NCBI GenBank assembly: GCA_003153155.1
Contig: PLWV01000012.1
Location: 1-64,000 of the forward strand
DNA: 64,000 bases
DNA from: Gallionella sp.
GTDB taxonomy: Bacteria > Pseudomonadota > Gammaproteobacteria > Burkholderiales > Gallionellaceae
Direction of reading: 5' to 3'
The notes beneath the pieces are model-generated. The model worked only from the letters and a program-made list of their open reading frames with translations. It did no database searches and had not been told where the DNA came from. Of the stretch, positions 53,644-63,162 are shown piece after piece; within the stretch, counting starts at the first letter, position 1, and every line of letters begins with the position of its first letter. A program made the position numbers and the translations under genes.

Positions 53644-55362
53644 TCAGGGAATTGATTCCGCTTCGAGCCGCTCTTTAATATCTTTCAAAGCGTTCCGTTC
53701 GGACGGGAAAATATTTTTCTCCTGAATGTCATTTTGCAGTCCGGTGCGTTGCATCACTTCTAACACGGGTAACTTGATGTTGTAAAAAACCAGTGAAATC
53801 CCATTTCCGCTCAGCCGTGTTACAAGTTCGCGCAGCATTGCCACACCCGAGGCATCAAGTCCATTGATACCTCGGGCATCCACCAATACATACCTGATAT
53901 CCGCGTCGTTACTGATCAGGTAGAGGATGGATTCCTCAAAATAATTCACGTTGGCAAAATAAAGTTGCCCATCGAAACGGATTGCCACCACTTTGGGATT
54001 GAATTGCGGCAGACTGTATCTTTCTGCATTCTGCAGCTCGCCGTTCTCGTCCAGTCCCAACAGAACAATACGCGGCTTCATGGTGCGAAACAAAAACAGC
54101 ACGAGCGCAAGAATCATCCCGACCAGTATCCCGTACTGAATGTTGGGCGCGAACAGCAGGGTGGCAATAAAGGTCGTCGCAGCCGCAATTCCATCCCGCC
54201 GACTTGCGCTCCATGCCTCGCGGAAAACCTTGAAGTTGAGCAGAGAAATCACCGCCAGAATGATCACAGCGGCGAGCGTGGGCTTGGGTAGTTGATGCAG
54301 CAGTGGAGTCAGCACCAGTAACGTGAGTAACACCGCTATGGCAGTGAAGATCGAGGACAGCCCAGTTTTTGCACCAGTGGCAAGATTCAGAGCCGAGCGC
54401 GAGAATGAGCCGCTCACTGGCATGGTGTGATTAAAGGATGCGGCGATTTTCGCCAGCCCCTGACCGATCAGCTCCTGATTTTCATCCCATGCTGTGCGGG
54501 TCTTGATGGCGATGATTTTGCAACTTGACATGGCTTCCATGAAACTTACCAGCGCAATCACAACAGCCATGGGGAGCAGTTCCACGCTCGTCTTCCAGTC
54601 CAGTGCCGGCAAGCTGAAGCCGGGCAGACCCTGCGGCACCTCGCCGACAACCCTGCCTCCCATGGCCTCGAAGCCAACCAAATAACTCGCAGCCGTGGCC
54701 AGTGTCACGGCGATCAGTACGCCCGGAAGTTTCGGCGCGAAACGCTTCAAGGCCAGCATGATCATCAGGGAAGACAAACCAAACATTAGCGAGGCCAGGT
54801 GCATTTGATCCATATTGACCAGGATATGGGCGATGTCCACGAGGAAGTGTTCGCTGTTCCGTAACGACAGTCCGACCAATGGAGCGAGTTGCGACAGTCC
54901 GATGATGATGGCCGCAGCGTTGATGAATCCCATCAATACCGGATGCGACAGGAAGTTGAGCAGCACCCCCATGCGTGCCAGACCAAGGGCAATCTGCACT
55001 GCGCCGGAGAGGAACGCCATCAGCACAACGGTAGTGTAAAACTGGTCAGTCCCCCAGTGAGCGAACGGGATGACGCTCGCAGCCGTCAGCAATGAGGTCA
55101 TTGCCACCGGCCCGGTAGAAAGCAATCGGGATGAGCCAAACAACGCGCCGATGAGGGAAGGAACGAGTATCGCATACAAGCCGAAATAGGCCGGGACACC
55201 TGCCAGTTGCGCATAGGCCAGCGACTGCGGGATAGCGACAAGGGCAACCGTGATTCCTGCTGTCAGGTCGGCCTTGAGCGTGTCGCGGTTGATTTCGCGC
55301 CGCCAAGACAAAAATGGGAACAGCTTGTTAAGCCAGACTTTGTGGCCAGCTGTATCTTTCAA
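53644..55362 (-). CDS. SulP-family anion transporter with STAS domain
   Basis: About 572 residues. A membrane domain of 10-14 helices starts at KLFPFLSWRREINRDTLKAD with the family motif ALVAIPQSLAYAQLAGVPAY and FGLYAILVPSLIGALFGSSR. A carboxy-terminal STAS domain follows (VVAIRFDGQLYFANVNYFEE, YVLVDARGINGLDASGVAML). SulP proteins move sulfate, bicarbonate or other anions. Next to sulfite-oxidation genes, sulfate export or uptake is plausible but unproven. No ATG fits; TTG 55362 is my choice and GTG 55401 is an alternative. Confidence 0.85.
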   Translation of the reverse strand: MKDTAGHKVWLNKLFPFLSWRREINRDTLKADLTAGITVALVAIPQSLAYAQLAGVPAYFGLYAILVPSLIGALFGSSRLLSTGPVAMTSLLTAASVIPFAHWGTDQFYTTVVLMAFLSGAVQIALGLARMGVLLNFLSHPVLMGFINAAAIIIGLSQLAPLVGLSLRNSEHFLVDIAHILVNMDQMHLASLMFGLSSLMIMLALKRFAPKLPGVLIAVTLATAASYLVGFEAMGGRVVGEVPQGLPGFSLPALDWKTSVELLPMAVVIALVSFMEAMSSCKIIAIKTRTAWDENQELIGQGLAKIAASFNHTMPVSGSFSRSALNLATGAKTGLSSIFTAIAVLLTLLVLTPLLHQLPKPTLAAVIILAVISLLNFKVFREAWSASRRDGIAAATTFIATLLFAPNIQYGILVGMILALVLFLFRTMKPRIVLLGLDENGELQNAERYSLPQFNPKVVAIRFDGQLYFANVNYFEESILYLISNDADIRYVLVDARGINGLDASGVAMLRELVTRLSGNGISLVFYNIKLPVLEVMQRTGLQNDIQEKNIFPSERNALKDIKERLEAESIP

Positions 55363-55417
55363 CAAAATAATATTCCCGCTACCGTTTCTCCAACTGCCCA
55401 CACGGTATTTATGAACA

Positions 55418-56395
55418 TCACGACACCCCTTGATAATAGAGATTCTGCGGGTGATTCGCCTCGGCAAAGAAATACCAGCGTTCCGCCAGCAAGCCGACAT
55501 ATTGCGCTACAAATGCGACACCTGGCAACAGTATGGATGGATAGGACAAATTGACGACCAACAATAACACCGGGACGACAAATGTCAGCAGAAAAAAGGC
55601 CGTTTTCATCGTGCTCAGAAACGCCTCGCTCTTGCCATGGAAAAACTCCCGCGTGTTGAATGATCCACCCATCGCGCCCTGCGCCGTCTGCACGATGCGC
55701 GGATGCTTGATGCCGATCGCCGTTTGCAGTGATGATTTTGGTTTGAGACGCGCATTGCGCCACAACGACGAGCTGCGACCGAGCAAGCCAAGCAAGGTAA
55801 TGATGATCGCCCAGCCATCGAGAAAATTAGTTTGCGTGGGCGCAAACAGGGCGGCATACAACGTCGCCAGCGTGAAACCGGATGCGCCACCGAGCAGGAT
55901 AAAATTGATCACCGTCAGCGGTGAATACCATTCGCGCAGAAAGTGCAAGCAGGCATAGATCATGCCGGTACTGACAAACAGGGCGAATGCCAGTAACGTA
56001 CCCAAACTGCCCAATACGACCGTGACATCGATGACTAAGCCGCTAGGCAGTGATACCAGTACCGGATTGAATCCGCTCAAATGGGACATCGCATAAAGAA
56101 ACAGCATTCCCATAAACGCGGGCAGGAGTATGACTTCGCGGGAAAGCCATGAGGTACGCCACTGGGTCGCCGAGCGCCAGGCACGCTTCGGGCGGCCCAA
56201 GTGGAAGAATGAGGCGACCAGTCCCGCCATCGTGAAAGCCAGCGCCAACAGGCTGCCCCAACCATAAAAACGGGCATCCTGATGCGGCAATAATTCAAAC
56301 AGCGCGTAAGACTGCTGGGTGAACAGCGCCAAAAACAGACCCTGGCCAACGCCGATCAAGGTAGTAAGAAAGATAACTGAGAGTGCCGGATTCAT
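55418..56395 (-). CDS. soeC: SoeC, membrane anchor of sulfite dehydrogenase
   Basis: A 325-residue DmsC-like membrane protein with about eight helices, starting MNPALSVIFLTTLIGVGQGL. SLLALAFTMAGLVASFFHLG with RPKRAWRSATQWRTSWLSRE is typical of the family. It anchors SoeAB in the membrane and links it to quinone. It follows soeB by 28 bases. The same family also serves DMSO and polysulfide reductases, but the neighbours support sulfite oxidation. Confidence 0.9.
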   Translation of the reverse strand: MNPALSVIFLTTLIGVGQGLFLALFTQQSYALFELLPHQDARFYGWGSLLALAFTMAGLVASFFHLGRPKRAWRSATQWRTSWLSREVILLPAFMGMLFLYAMSHLSGFNPVLVSLPSGLVIDVTVVLGSLGTLLAFALFVSTGMIYACLHFLREWYSPLTVINFILLGGASGFTLATLYAALFAPTQTNFLDGWAIIITLLGLLGRSSSLWRNARLKPKSSLQTAIGIKHPRIVQTAQGAMGGSFNTREFFHGKSEAFLSTMKTAFFLLTFVVPVLLLVVNLSYPSILLPGVAFVAQYVGLLAERWYFFAEANHPQNLYYQGVS

Positions 56396-56423
56396 AAGGT
56401 TCCCATAATATTTTCTTCAGTGA

Positions 56424-57155
56424 TTACCAGGACGTGACATCGTCAAGCGTAGGATCGGACTTGTTGGGCTTAGGCAGTTTACCGTCGACCTTGAGCGGAT
56501 TATCGGCACGTTCGAGTTCGTCTTCGTGTATCTTGAGATTGGTCTTGCGTCGCGGCAGATAATGGTTGGCCGGATGGGTGCCCCATTCTGGCATCAAAGC
56601 GTAACCCGCACTTTCGCGGATGGCCTTCGATACCACCGATTCGGCATCATGCACATCCCCGAACAATCGCGCGCTGGTCGGACAGGCCATGACGCAAGCC
56701 GGTTTGCGGTCAGCTTCCGGCAGTGTAGTGTCGTAGATGCGGTCTACGCACAGGGTGCATTTCTTCATCACTTTCTGTTTTTCATCTATCTCGCGCGCGC
56801 CGTAAGGACATGCCCATGCGCAATATTTGCAGCCGATACATTTGTCGTAATCCACCAGCACGATGCCGTCTTCCTTGCGCTTGTAGGAAGCGCCCGTTGG
56901 ACAGACCGGCACGCACGGAGGATCCTCGCAATGCAGACAGGATTTTGGGAAATGCACCGTCTCGGTGTCCGGGTATTGTCCGACCTCGAAAGTCTGCACG
57001 CGATTGAAGAACGTACCAGTCGGATCAGCACCATAAGGATTCTCGTCGCACAGCGGCCCGGCCGCTCCGGAAGTATTCCATTCCTTGCAACTGGTCACGC
57101 AGGCATGACAACCCACACAAACATTGAGATCGATAACCAGAGCGAGTTGGGTCAT
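56424..57155 (-). CDS. soeB: SoeB, iron-sulfur subunit of sulfite dehydrogenase
   Basis: A 243-residue ferredoxin-type protein with four cysteine groups: CVGCHACVTSCKEWN, CLHCEDPPCVPVCPTGASYK, CIGCKYCAWACPYGAR and CTLCVDRI...CVMACP. No export signal is present, as expected for the cytoplasmic SoeB. It carries electrons from SoeA to SoeC. Its start overlaps the soeA stop by 4 bases. Confidence 0.93.
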   Translation of the reverse strand: MTQLALVIDLNVCVGCHACVTSCKEWNTSGAAGPLCDENPYGADPTGTFFNRVQTFEVGQYPDTETVHFPKSCLHCEDPPCVPVCPTGASYKRKEDGIVLVDYDKCIGCKYCAWACPYGAREIDEKQKVMKKCTLCVDRIYDTTLPEADRKPACVMACPTSARLFGDVHDAESVVSKAIRESAGYALMPEWGTHPANHYLPRRKTNLKIHEDELERADNPLKVDGKLPKPNKSDPTLDDVTSW

Positions 57156-60091
57156 TTTTTACCGCCCTTCTTGCCGCCGAAGTAAGCCAACCAACCCGGA
57201 TGTTCTTTCATGCCGGGATATTTCTTCATGGCTTCAAACTGCGGCGAGGTCTGCTGCGGTTCATCGGCTCCGGCCGGATAAATGCGCACCCGCACATCGT
57301 ACCAGGCAGCCTGCCCGGTGATCGGGTCTGAATTGGAATAGCGCGAGCCATCAGGATTGGCAGGCAGCTCCTCGGAAATCAGGTGATTGAGCAGAAAGCC
57401 CTTCTGCGACTCGTTCGAGTCGGGCGACAGATTCCATGCACCCGCCGCCTTGCCGATGGCGTTCCATGTCCACACCGTGCCCGGCTCGACCGCCTCGGAA
57501 TAACGACACATGCAGCGAACCTTTCCCCATTGCGACTCCACCCACATCCAGCCGCCGTCTGCAATGTCGGCAGCCTGTGCGGTAAGCGGATTCACGAACA
57601 GATAGTTATGTGCATGAATCTGGCGCAACCAGGCATTTTGCGAATCCCAGGAGTGGTACATCGCCATCGGCCGCTGGGTCACTGCCGCAAGCGGATACTT
57701 ATTCTTGTCGCTGGACTGGGTTTCCAGCGGCTCATAGAAAAATGGCAGCGGGTCGAAATAGGTTTCGATGCGCTTGGCCAGATGCGCCGGCGGTTTGCGC
57801 GTGATGCCCCGGCCTTGGGCGGCAAGACGGAATTTCTGCAACACTTCGGAATACAGGTGGATCAGGATAGGCTCGCCATAGCGTGTGATGCGGTTGCGCT
57901 GCGACCATTCCAGATAGCCCTTGTTCCAGTTGCGCATGTACTGGTAGGAGCGCGGCAACTTGTAATGGAACACGCAGTTATTCTTTTCGTACATCTCCCA
58001 CTGGTTCGGATTGGGTTCGCCGAGCAGGGATTTCTCGCCGCCCTTGCCGCGCCAGCCTGCCAGAAAACCAATGCCGGAACCGGGCTCGGTCTCCCAGTTC
58101 ACGATGAAATCGGGATAGTCACGGTATTTGCGCTTGCCTTCCTTGGTGACGAAGGTGGGCAGTTTCAGGCGTGAACCCAGCTCGATCAACACCTCCTGGA
58201 AAGGCTTGCATTCACCTGTCGGCGGCAGCACCGGGATGCGCACCGAATCCACCGGGCCATCGAACTCCGAGATCGGCCTGTCCAGCATCGACATCACATC
58301 ATGACGCTCCAGATAAGTCGTGTCCGGCAGGATCAGATCCGCATAGGCCGTCGTTTCGGAGTGGAACGCATCGCAGACCACGATGAACGGGATCTTGTAC
58401 TCGCCGTTCTCTTCCTTGTCATTGAGCATCTTTCTGACTTCGACGGTATTCATCGTCGAGTTCCAGCCCATGTTGGCCATGAAGATCAGCAGCGTGTCTA
58501 TCTTGTACGGGTCGCCGCGCCAGGCATTGGTGATGACGTTATGCATCATGCCGTGCACCGACAGCGGATATTCCCACGAGAAAGCCTTGTCGATGCGCAC
58601 CGGGCTTCCGTCCGGATTGACGAACAAATCGTCCGGATCGGATGGCCAACCCAGCGCCATGCCATCCAGCGGCGTGTTCGGCTTGATTGCCAGCGGCGTG
58701 TTCGGAGTGCGTGCGCAAGGCGGGATGGGGCGCGGGAAAGGTGTCTTGTGGCGGAAGCCGCCGGGACGGTCGATGGTGCCGAGCAGCGTCATCAGAATCG
58801 CGAGAGAGCGTATCGTCTGGAAGCCGTTGGAATGCGCCGCCAATCCGCGCATCGCATGGAAGGCCACTGGATTACCGGTGACGCTGTCATGTTCCTTTCC
58901 CCAGGAGTCTGTCCAAGGGATCGGCAACTCGATCGTCTGGTCGCGTGCCGTGATGCCCATCTCGTAGGCGAGACGGCGGATGGTCTCGACCGGAATGCCG
59001 GTGACATCGCTCGCCCATTCCGGGGTGTAGTCCTTTACCCGTTCCTGCAACAACTGGAAGGCGGGCTTGACCGGCGTGCCATCGGACAGCTTGAACTCGC
59101 CGAACAGAAATGGATCCGCTCCCTCTGTGTGCGTGACCACCGGCTTGTCAGTGTTGCGATCCCACCACAGTTTGTTTTGCGGATCATAGCAGCCCTCCTC
59201 TTCCGGAACCTCGGTGCGCACGAACATGCCGAACTCATCATGCTTGTCGTCGAGATTCACCAATTGACCGGAGTTGGTATAGCGCACCAGAAAATCGCGG
59301 TCATACAAACCAAGCGCGATGATCTCGTGGATCAGCGCGAGCAACAACGCGCCGTCGGTACCGGGACGTATACCCACCCATTCGTCGGCGATCGCCGAGT
59401 AGCCGGTGCGTATCGGGTTGATGGAAATGAAACGACCGCCTTCGCGTTTGAATTTCGAGATCGCGATCTTCATCGGATTGGAGTGATGGTCTTCGGCTGT
59501 GCCTATCATCACGAACAACTTGGCACGTTCCAGATCCGGCCCACCGAATTCCCAGAATGACCCGCCGATGGTGTAGATCATTCCGGCGGCCATGTTCACC
59601 GAGCAGAACCCGCCGTGAGCAGCATAGTTGGGTGTGCCAAACTGGCGCGCAAATAATCCGGTCAGTGCCTGCATCTGGTCGCGCCCGGTGAACAGGGCGA
59701 ATTTCTTGGGGTCGGTGGCGCGTATCTTTCCCAGTCGATCAGCGAGAATATCAAATGTCTCTTCCCAACTGATTTCGTCGAATTCTCCGGCACCGCGCTC
59801 AGATCCCGGCTTGCGCCTTAGCGGCTTGGTCAACCGCGCGGGAGAATACTGTTTCATGATGCCGGAACTGCCCTTGGCGCAGATCACGCCGTTGTTGAGC
59901 GGATGATTCGGGTTGCCGTCTATGTAGCGCACCTCGCCATCGCGCAGATGGACGCGAATCCCGCAGCGACATGCGCACATGTAGCAGGTCGTGTTGCGCA
60001 CTTCGTTCTTGGCATTCGGCGCAGGCGATGCCAGCGGATCGTGCAGCGGGGTGATCGTGCTCTGTGAGTCGCCAAAATTATGGGTCTTCAT
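57152..60091 (-). CDS. soeA: SoeA, molybdopterin subunit of sulfite dehydrogenase
   Basis: A 979-residue enzyme of the DMSO-reductase family. The amino end lacks a Tat signal and has the 4Fe-4S motif CYMCACRCGIRV with a later CAKGSSG. Molybdopterin-binding regions include FALFTGRDQMQALTGLFARQ, FSWEYPLSVHGMMHNVITN and ADLILPDTTYLERHDVMSML. With SoeBC it oxidises sulfite directly to sulfate in the cytoplasm. Family resemblance to polysulfide/thiosulfate reductases is close; the setting beside sat-apr and dsr favours SoeA. It is divergent from sat. Confidence 0.9.
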   Translation of the reverse strand: MKTHNFGDSQSTITPLHDPLASPAPNAKNEVRNTTCYMCACRCGIRVHLRDGEVRYIDGNPNHPLNNGVICAKGSSGIMKQYSPARLTKPLRRKPGSERGAGEFDEISWEETFDILADRLGKIRATDPKKFALFTGRDQMQALTGLFARQFGTPNYAAHGGFCSVNMAAGMIYTIGGSFWEFGGPDLERAKLFVMIGTAEDHHSNPMKIAISKFKREGGRFISINPIRTGYSAIADEWVGIRPGTDGALLLALIHEIIALGLYDRDFLVRYTNSGQLVNLDDKHDEFGMFVRTEVPEEEGCYDPQNKLWWDRNTDKPVVTHTEGADPFLFGEFKLSDGTPVKPAFQLLQERVKDYTPEWASDVTGIPVETIRRLAYEMGITARDQTIELPIPWTDSWGKEHDSVTGNPVAFHAMRGLAAHSNGFQTIRSLAILMTLLGTIDRPGGFRHKTPFPRPIPPCARTPNTPLAIKPNTPLDGMALGWPSDPDDLFVNPDGSPVRIDKAFSWEYPLSVHGMMHNVITNAWRGDPYKIDTLLIFMANMGWNSTMNTVEVRKMLNDKEENGEYKIPFIVVCDAFHSETTAYADLILPDTTYLERHDVMSMLDRPISEFDGPVDSVRIPVLPPTGECKPFQEVLIELGSRLKLPTFVTKEGKRKYRDYPDFIVNWETEPGSGIGFLAGWRGKGGEKSLLGEPNPNQWEMYEKNNCVFHYKLPRSYQYMRNWNKGYLEWSQRNRITRYGEPILIHLYSEVLQKFRLAAQGRGITRKPPAHLAKRIETYFDPLPFFYEPLETQSSDKNKYPLAAVTQRPMAMYHSWDSQNAWLRQIHAHNYLFVNPLTAQAADIADGGWMWVESQWGKVRCMCRYSEAVEPGTVWTWNAIGKAAGAWNLSPDSNESQKGFLLNHLISEELPANPDGSRYSNSDPITGQAAWYDVRVRIYPAGADEPQQTSPQFEAMKKYPGMKEHPGWLAYFGGKKGGKK

Positions 60092-60219
60092 TAAAATCCA
60101 TTTGGTGGTTGAGTACTAAATCCCGACCATTTCTATCGGAATAAGCGTCATCATTGAAGGTTCGACAGTATGCGCAATTGCTTGCCCCGCCAACCATAAC
60201 CGTGATGAGCTATTAGTGT

Positions 60220-60237
60220 ATAACCCCTAAGGGGTAT
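60220..60237. promoter_or_regulatory. ACCCC/GGGGT palindrome between soeA and sat
   Basis: ATAACCCCTAAGGGGTAT is nearly perfectly symmetrical (ACCCC-TAA-GGGGT). It is about 129 bases before soeA and 76 before sat. It shares the ACCC/GGGT arms and TA-rich centre with the sites before dsrA and tusA. Confidence 0.5.
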
Positions 60238-60312
60238 CGTAGTCTGCCGACTAAAGTTCTAGCATACTCCAAGATTCAATCCAGATAAATTGACGCAGAG
60301 GGAGAGAAATAA

Positions 60313-61527
60313 ATGGCACTCGTTAGACCGCACGGTGGTGGTGACCTCAATCCCCTGTTACTCAAAGGGAGAGCCCTTGCGGACGAGTTGGGACGGGCGC
60401 GCACCTTGCCACAAATCAAAGTCAGTTCACGCGAAAAGGGCGATCTCGTGATGATGGGCATCGGCGGCTTCACCCCGCTTGAAGGCTTCATGTCCTTTAC
60501 CGACTGGCAGGGCGTATGCGCTGGCATGAAAATGGCCAACGGATTGTTCTGGCCCATCCCCATCACCCTTTCCACCGATTTCATCACGGCAAATGATATC
60601 GATACCGGTGGCGAGATCGCCTTGCTTGACCCGGAAGACGACAGCATTCTGGCGACGATGCGCATTACCGAAAAATATACAATCGACAAGGCACACGAAT
60701 GCGCAACGGTATTCAACACAGTCGACCTCGAGCATCCCGGCGTGAAGATGGTAATGGCGCAGGGTGATGTCAACCTCGCCGGCCCAGTCAAGATTTTGTC
60801 ATTGGGTGGTTTCAATCAGAAATACGGTGCGCTGTTCATGACGCCGCGCGAAACACGTGAGATGTTCGAAGACATGGGCTGGAGCAAGATCGCTGCATTT
60901 CAGACGCGCAATCCGATGCACCGTTCGCATGAATACCTGGCAAAAATCGCCATCGAAATCTGCGATGGCGTGTTAATTCATTCGCTGCTCGGCCACCTCA
61001 AGCCCGGCGATATTCCCGCAGATGTGCGTTCAAACGCGATCTCGGTTTTGATAGACAAATATTTCGTCAAGAAAACCGTGGTGCAGGCGGGTTACCCTCT
61101 TGATATGCGTTACGCAGGGCCGCGCGAAGCGTTGCTGCACGCGCTGTTCCGCCAGAACTATGGTTGCTCGCATCTGATCGTCGGGCGGGATCACGCAGGT
61201 GTCGGAAACTACTACGGCCCGTTCGATGCGCATCACATCTTCGACGAAATCCCCAAAGGCTCGCTGGAAACACAGCCGCTCAAGATAGATTGGACTTTCT
61301 GGTGCTACAAATGCGGCGGCATGGCCTCGGCACGCACCTGCCCTCACGATGAGGCGGATCGCCTGCTGGTCTCCGGTACCAAGCTGCGCAAATGGTTGTC
61401 TGAAGGCGCTGCAGTGCCAGCCGAATTCAGCCGGCCCGAGGTATTGGAAATACTGCGTGCCTATTACGCAACTATCGAAGAGAGTGAAAAAGTGGTGGTA
61501 AAACTCAGCGGTCATTCGGGACGCTAG
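60313..61527 (+). CDS. sat: sulfate adenylyltransferase (ATP sulfurylase)
   Basis: A 404-residue homo-oligomeric ATP sulfurylase. The active-site motif is [20 protein letters not shown] (family QxRNPxHxxH), with [20 protein letters not shown] and a metal-binding [35 protein letters not shown] is also typical. In sulfur oxidisers it runs in reverse, turning APS and pyrophosphate into ATP and sulfate. GAGGGAGAGAAATAA precedes the ATG. It lies upstream of aprMBA, which makes the APS. Confidence 0.97.
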   Translation: MALVRPHGGGDLNPLLLKGRALADELGRARTLPQIKVSSREKGDLVMMGIGGFTPLEGFMSFTDWQGVCAGMKMANGLFWPIPITLSTDFITANDIDTGGEIALLDPEDDSILATMRITEKYTIDKAHECATVFNTVDLEHPGVKMVMAQGDVNLAGPVKILSLGGFNQKYGALFMTPRETREMFEDMGWSKIAAFQTRNPMHRSHEYLAKIAIEICDGVLIHSLLGHLKPGDIPADVRSNAISVLIDKYFVKKTVVQAGYPLDMRYAGPREALLHALFRQNYGCSHLIVGRDHAGVGNYYGPFDAHHIFDEIPKGSLETQPLKIDWTFWCYKCGGMASARTCPHDEADRLLVSGTKLRKWLSEGAAVPAEFSRPEVLEILRAYYATIEESEKVVVKLSGHSGR

Positions 61528-61532
61528 AAAAC

Positions 61533-61629
61533 ACCCCTCCCCTTTTGCACCCGCAGGGGGTAGGCCGTGGTTGTACAGCCGCTGAAGCGGCAACAACCTC
61601 GCACACGGGGGAGGGCTGGGGAGAGGGGA
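61533..61629. repeat. CCCTCCCC-bounded repeat with hairpin after sat
   Basis: Outer parts CCCCTCCCCTT and GAGGGCTGGGGAGAGGGG are complementary. Inside, 61567-61600 folds as GTGGTTGT...GCCGCT-GAA-(A)GCGGC...ACAACC. The same hairpin with a different inner stem is at 25299-25332. Confidence 0.75.
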
Positions 61630-61798
61630 CGCTCTTCTTTGGTCCCCATTTTTGCCAATTTTTGTTCGGGCTGATTAAGTAAAGTAATGGTGGTAGGTTC
61701 GTAGGGTGAAGAATTTTTGTGGGGGGTAACTTTTTCTATACTCGACGGCCAACCGATTTAAGGATAATTTTGCGTCTAAAATTTTTGAGGAGAACCTA

Positions 61799-62635
61799 AT
61801 GTTCACGAGCAACCCCTTTGCCGAACTTTCGGCATCAATTCCAACCGTCGTCATGCAGGGGTACATCATTTTGATGGTCTTGCTGGTCATCGGTGGAACC
61901 ATACTTGACATGATGCATAAGAAAAGCGCGCAGTACTTTTTCGAAAATGCGAAAAAAGCGAAGAAGAGTGCAAAACGTTCCGTGGGCGTCGGAGAAAAAA
62001 CTTCGATTGCCGTTACAGTGCTGGTGAACGAAGTATTAACTTCTGGCGAATTCAAAAATACAAGACGCAGGCTTTCCCATCTGTTGACCATGTGGGGAAC
62101 CATTATTTTCGTTGCGACTACCGCGATTATGATTTTTGGCTATCCGACGCCGGCAACGCCCACACCTGCCTTGCTGCCACAGCTATGGCATATCGGCGCA
62201 CTGATGCTGGCCGTTGGTGGATACTGGTTCTGGCTTTTTATCCGCGTTGATGTGTCTGCGGAAGGCCTTCCATGGTTTCGGTTCGAGCGTGCGGATTTAT
62301 TTATTCTCTCGCTTCTTGCTACCTCGACTTTCGCATTAATCTGGTCATTTACTGGCGGTGGATTAACTATATTCTTTGCCTTGTTTATCCTGTCAAGCAC
62401 AGTTCTCTTTGGCGGCGTATATTTTTCCAAGTTCGCCCATATGTTCTTTAAGCCTGCTGCGGCCTACCAAAAAAAAATTACCAGGGCCGATGGTTCTCGA
62501 GAGAATTTGCCTCCTGACTATGATTTGACGGATCCTGAAGTACAGCGAAAGTTTCCGGATATCCCTATGTATATGGGCAAGAACCCGCCAAACATGGGGC
62601 TTTGTATCAAGGCTGAAAGACCAAACCACTACTAA
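61799..62635 (+). CDS. aprM: AprM, membrane anchor for APS reductase
   Basis: A 278-residue membrane protein with about five helices (VVMQGYIILMVLLVIGGTIL, LLTMWGTIIFVATTAIMIFG, LWHIGALMLAVGGYWFWLF, LFILSLLATSTFALIWSFTG). The cytoplasmic loops and the tail (GSRENLPPDYDLTDPEVQRK) match AprM. It is thought to connect AprBA to the quinone pool in oxidisers that lack QmoABC. GAGGAGA precedes the ATG. It lies 43 bases before aprB. Confidence 0.92.
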   Translation: MFTSNPFAELSASIPTVVMQGYIILMVLLVIGGTILDMMHKKSAQYFFENAKKAKKSAKRSVGVGEKTSIAVTVLVNEVLTSGEFKNTRRRLSHLLTMWGTIIFVATTAIMIFGYPTPATPTPALLPQLWHIGALMLAVGGYWFWLFIRVDVSAEGLPWFRFERADLFILSLLATSTFALIWSFTGGGLTIFFALFILSSTVLFGGVYFSKFAHMFFKPAAAYQKKITRADGSRENLPPDYDLTDPEVQRKFPDIPMYMGKNPPNMGLCIKAERPNHY

Positions 62636-62678
62636 CACTGACTTGACTCATTAACTATAAGAAATAGAGGAATATATT

Positions 62679-63161
62679 ATGCCAACCTTTGTATATATGA
62701 CGCGTTGTGATGGTTGTGGAGAATGCGTTGACATCTGCCCGTCCGACATCATGCACATCGATAAAACCCTTCGACGTGCTTACAACATTGAACCTAGTAT
62801 GTGCTGGGAGTGTTATTCCTGCGTAAAAGCCTGTCCGCACCACGCTATTGATGTACGCGGTTATGCCGACTTTGCACCACTTGGACACAGTGTTCGAGTA
62901 CTCCGTGATGAAGAGAAAGGCACGATTGCGTGGAGCATCAAGTTCCGCAACGGTAAAAAAGATATGGAGCTGTTGGCGCCTATCACAACCAAGCCCTGGG
63001 GTTCGGCGACACCTAAACTCGCAGACGAGCCTGCTCCAAGCAAGGAAATGCGTGACAGTGAGTTATTGTTTAACGAGCCCAAGTATATCCGCATGGATGA
63101 TGGTGGTTTACATACACTGGAATCCAATGGCTTGACACTTAAAAAAGGGGTTTACTACTAA
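62679..63161 (+). CDS. aprB: adenylylsulfate reductase beta subunit
   Basis: A 160-residue ferredoxin-type protein. Two 4Fe-4S motifs are CDGCGECVDICPSDIM and CWECYSCVKACPHHAIDV. The rest (GTIAWSIKFRNGKKDMELLA) wraps around AprA in known structures. It carries electrons between the FAD of AprA and the membrane. It is followed by aprA after one base. Confidence 0.97.
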   Translation: MPTFVYMTRCDGCGECVDICPSDIMHIDKTLRRAYNIEPSMCWECYSCVKACPHHAIDVRGYADFAPLGHSVRVLRDEEKGTIAWSIKFRNGKKDMELLAPITTKPWGSATPKLADEPAPSKEMRDSELLFNEPKYIRMDDGGLHTLESNGLTLKKGVYY

Positions 63162-63162
63162 A

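Noticed and set aside
58301..59560. 419-codon plus-strand frame opposite soeA
   Set aside because: It is fully inside the molybdopterin subunit gene on the other strand; composition is rich in Arg/His/Gln as for antisense frames.
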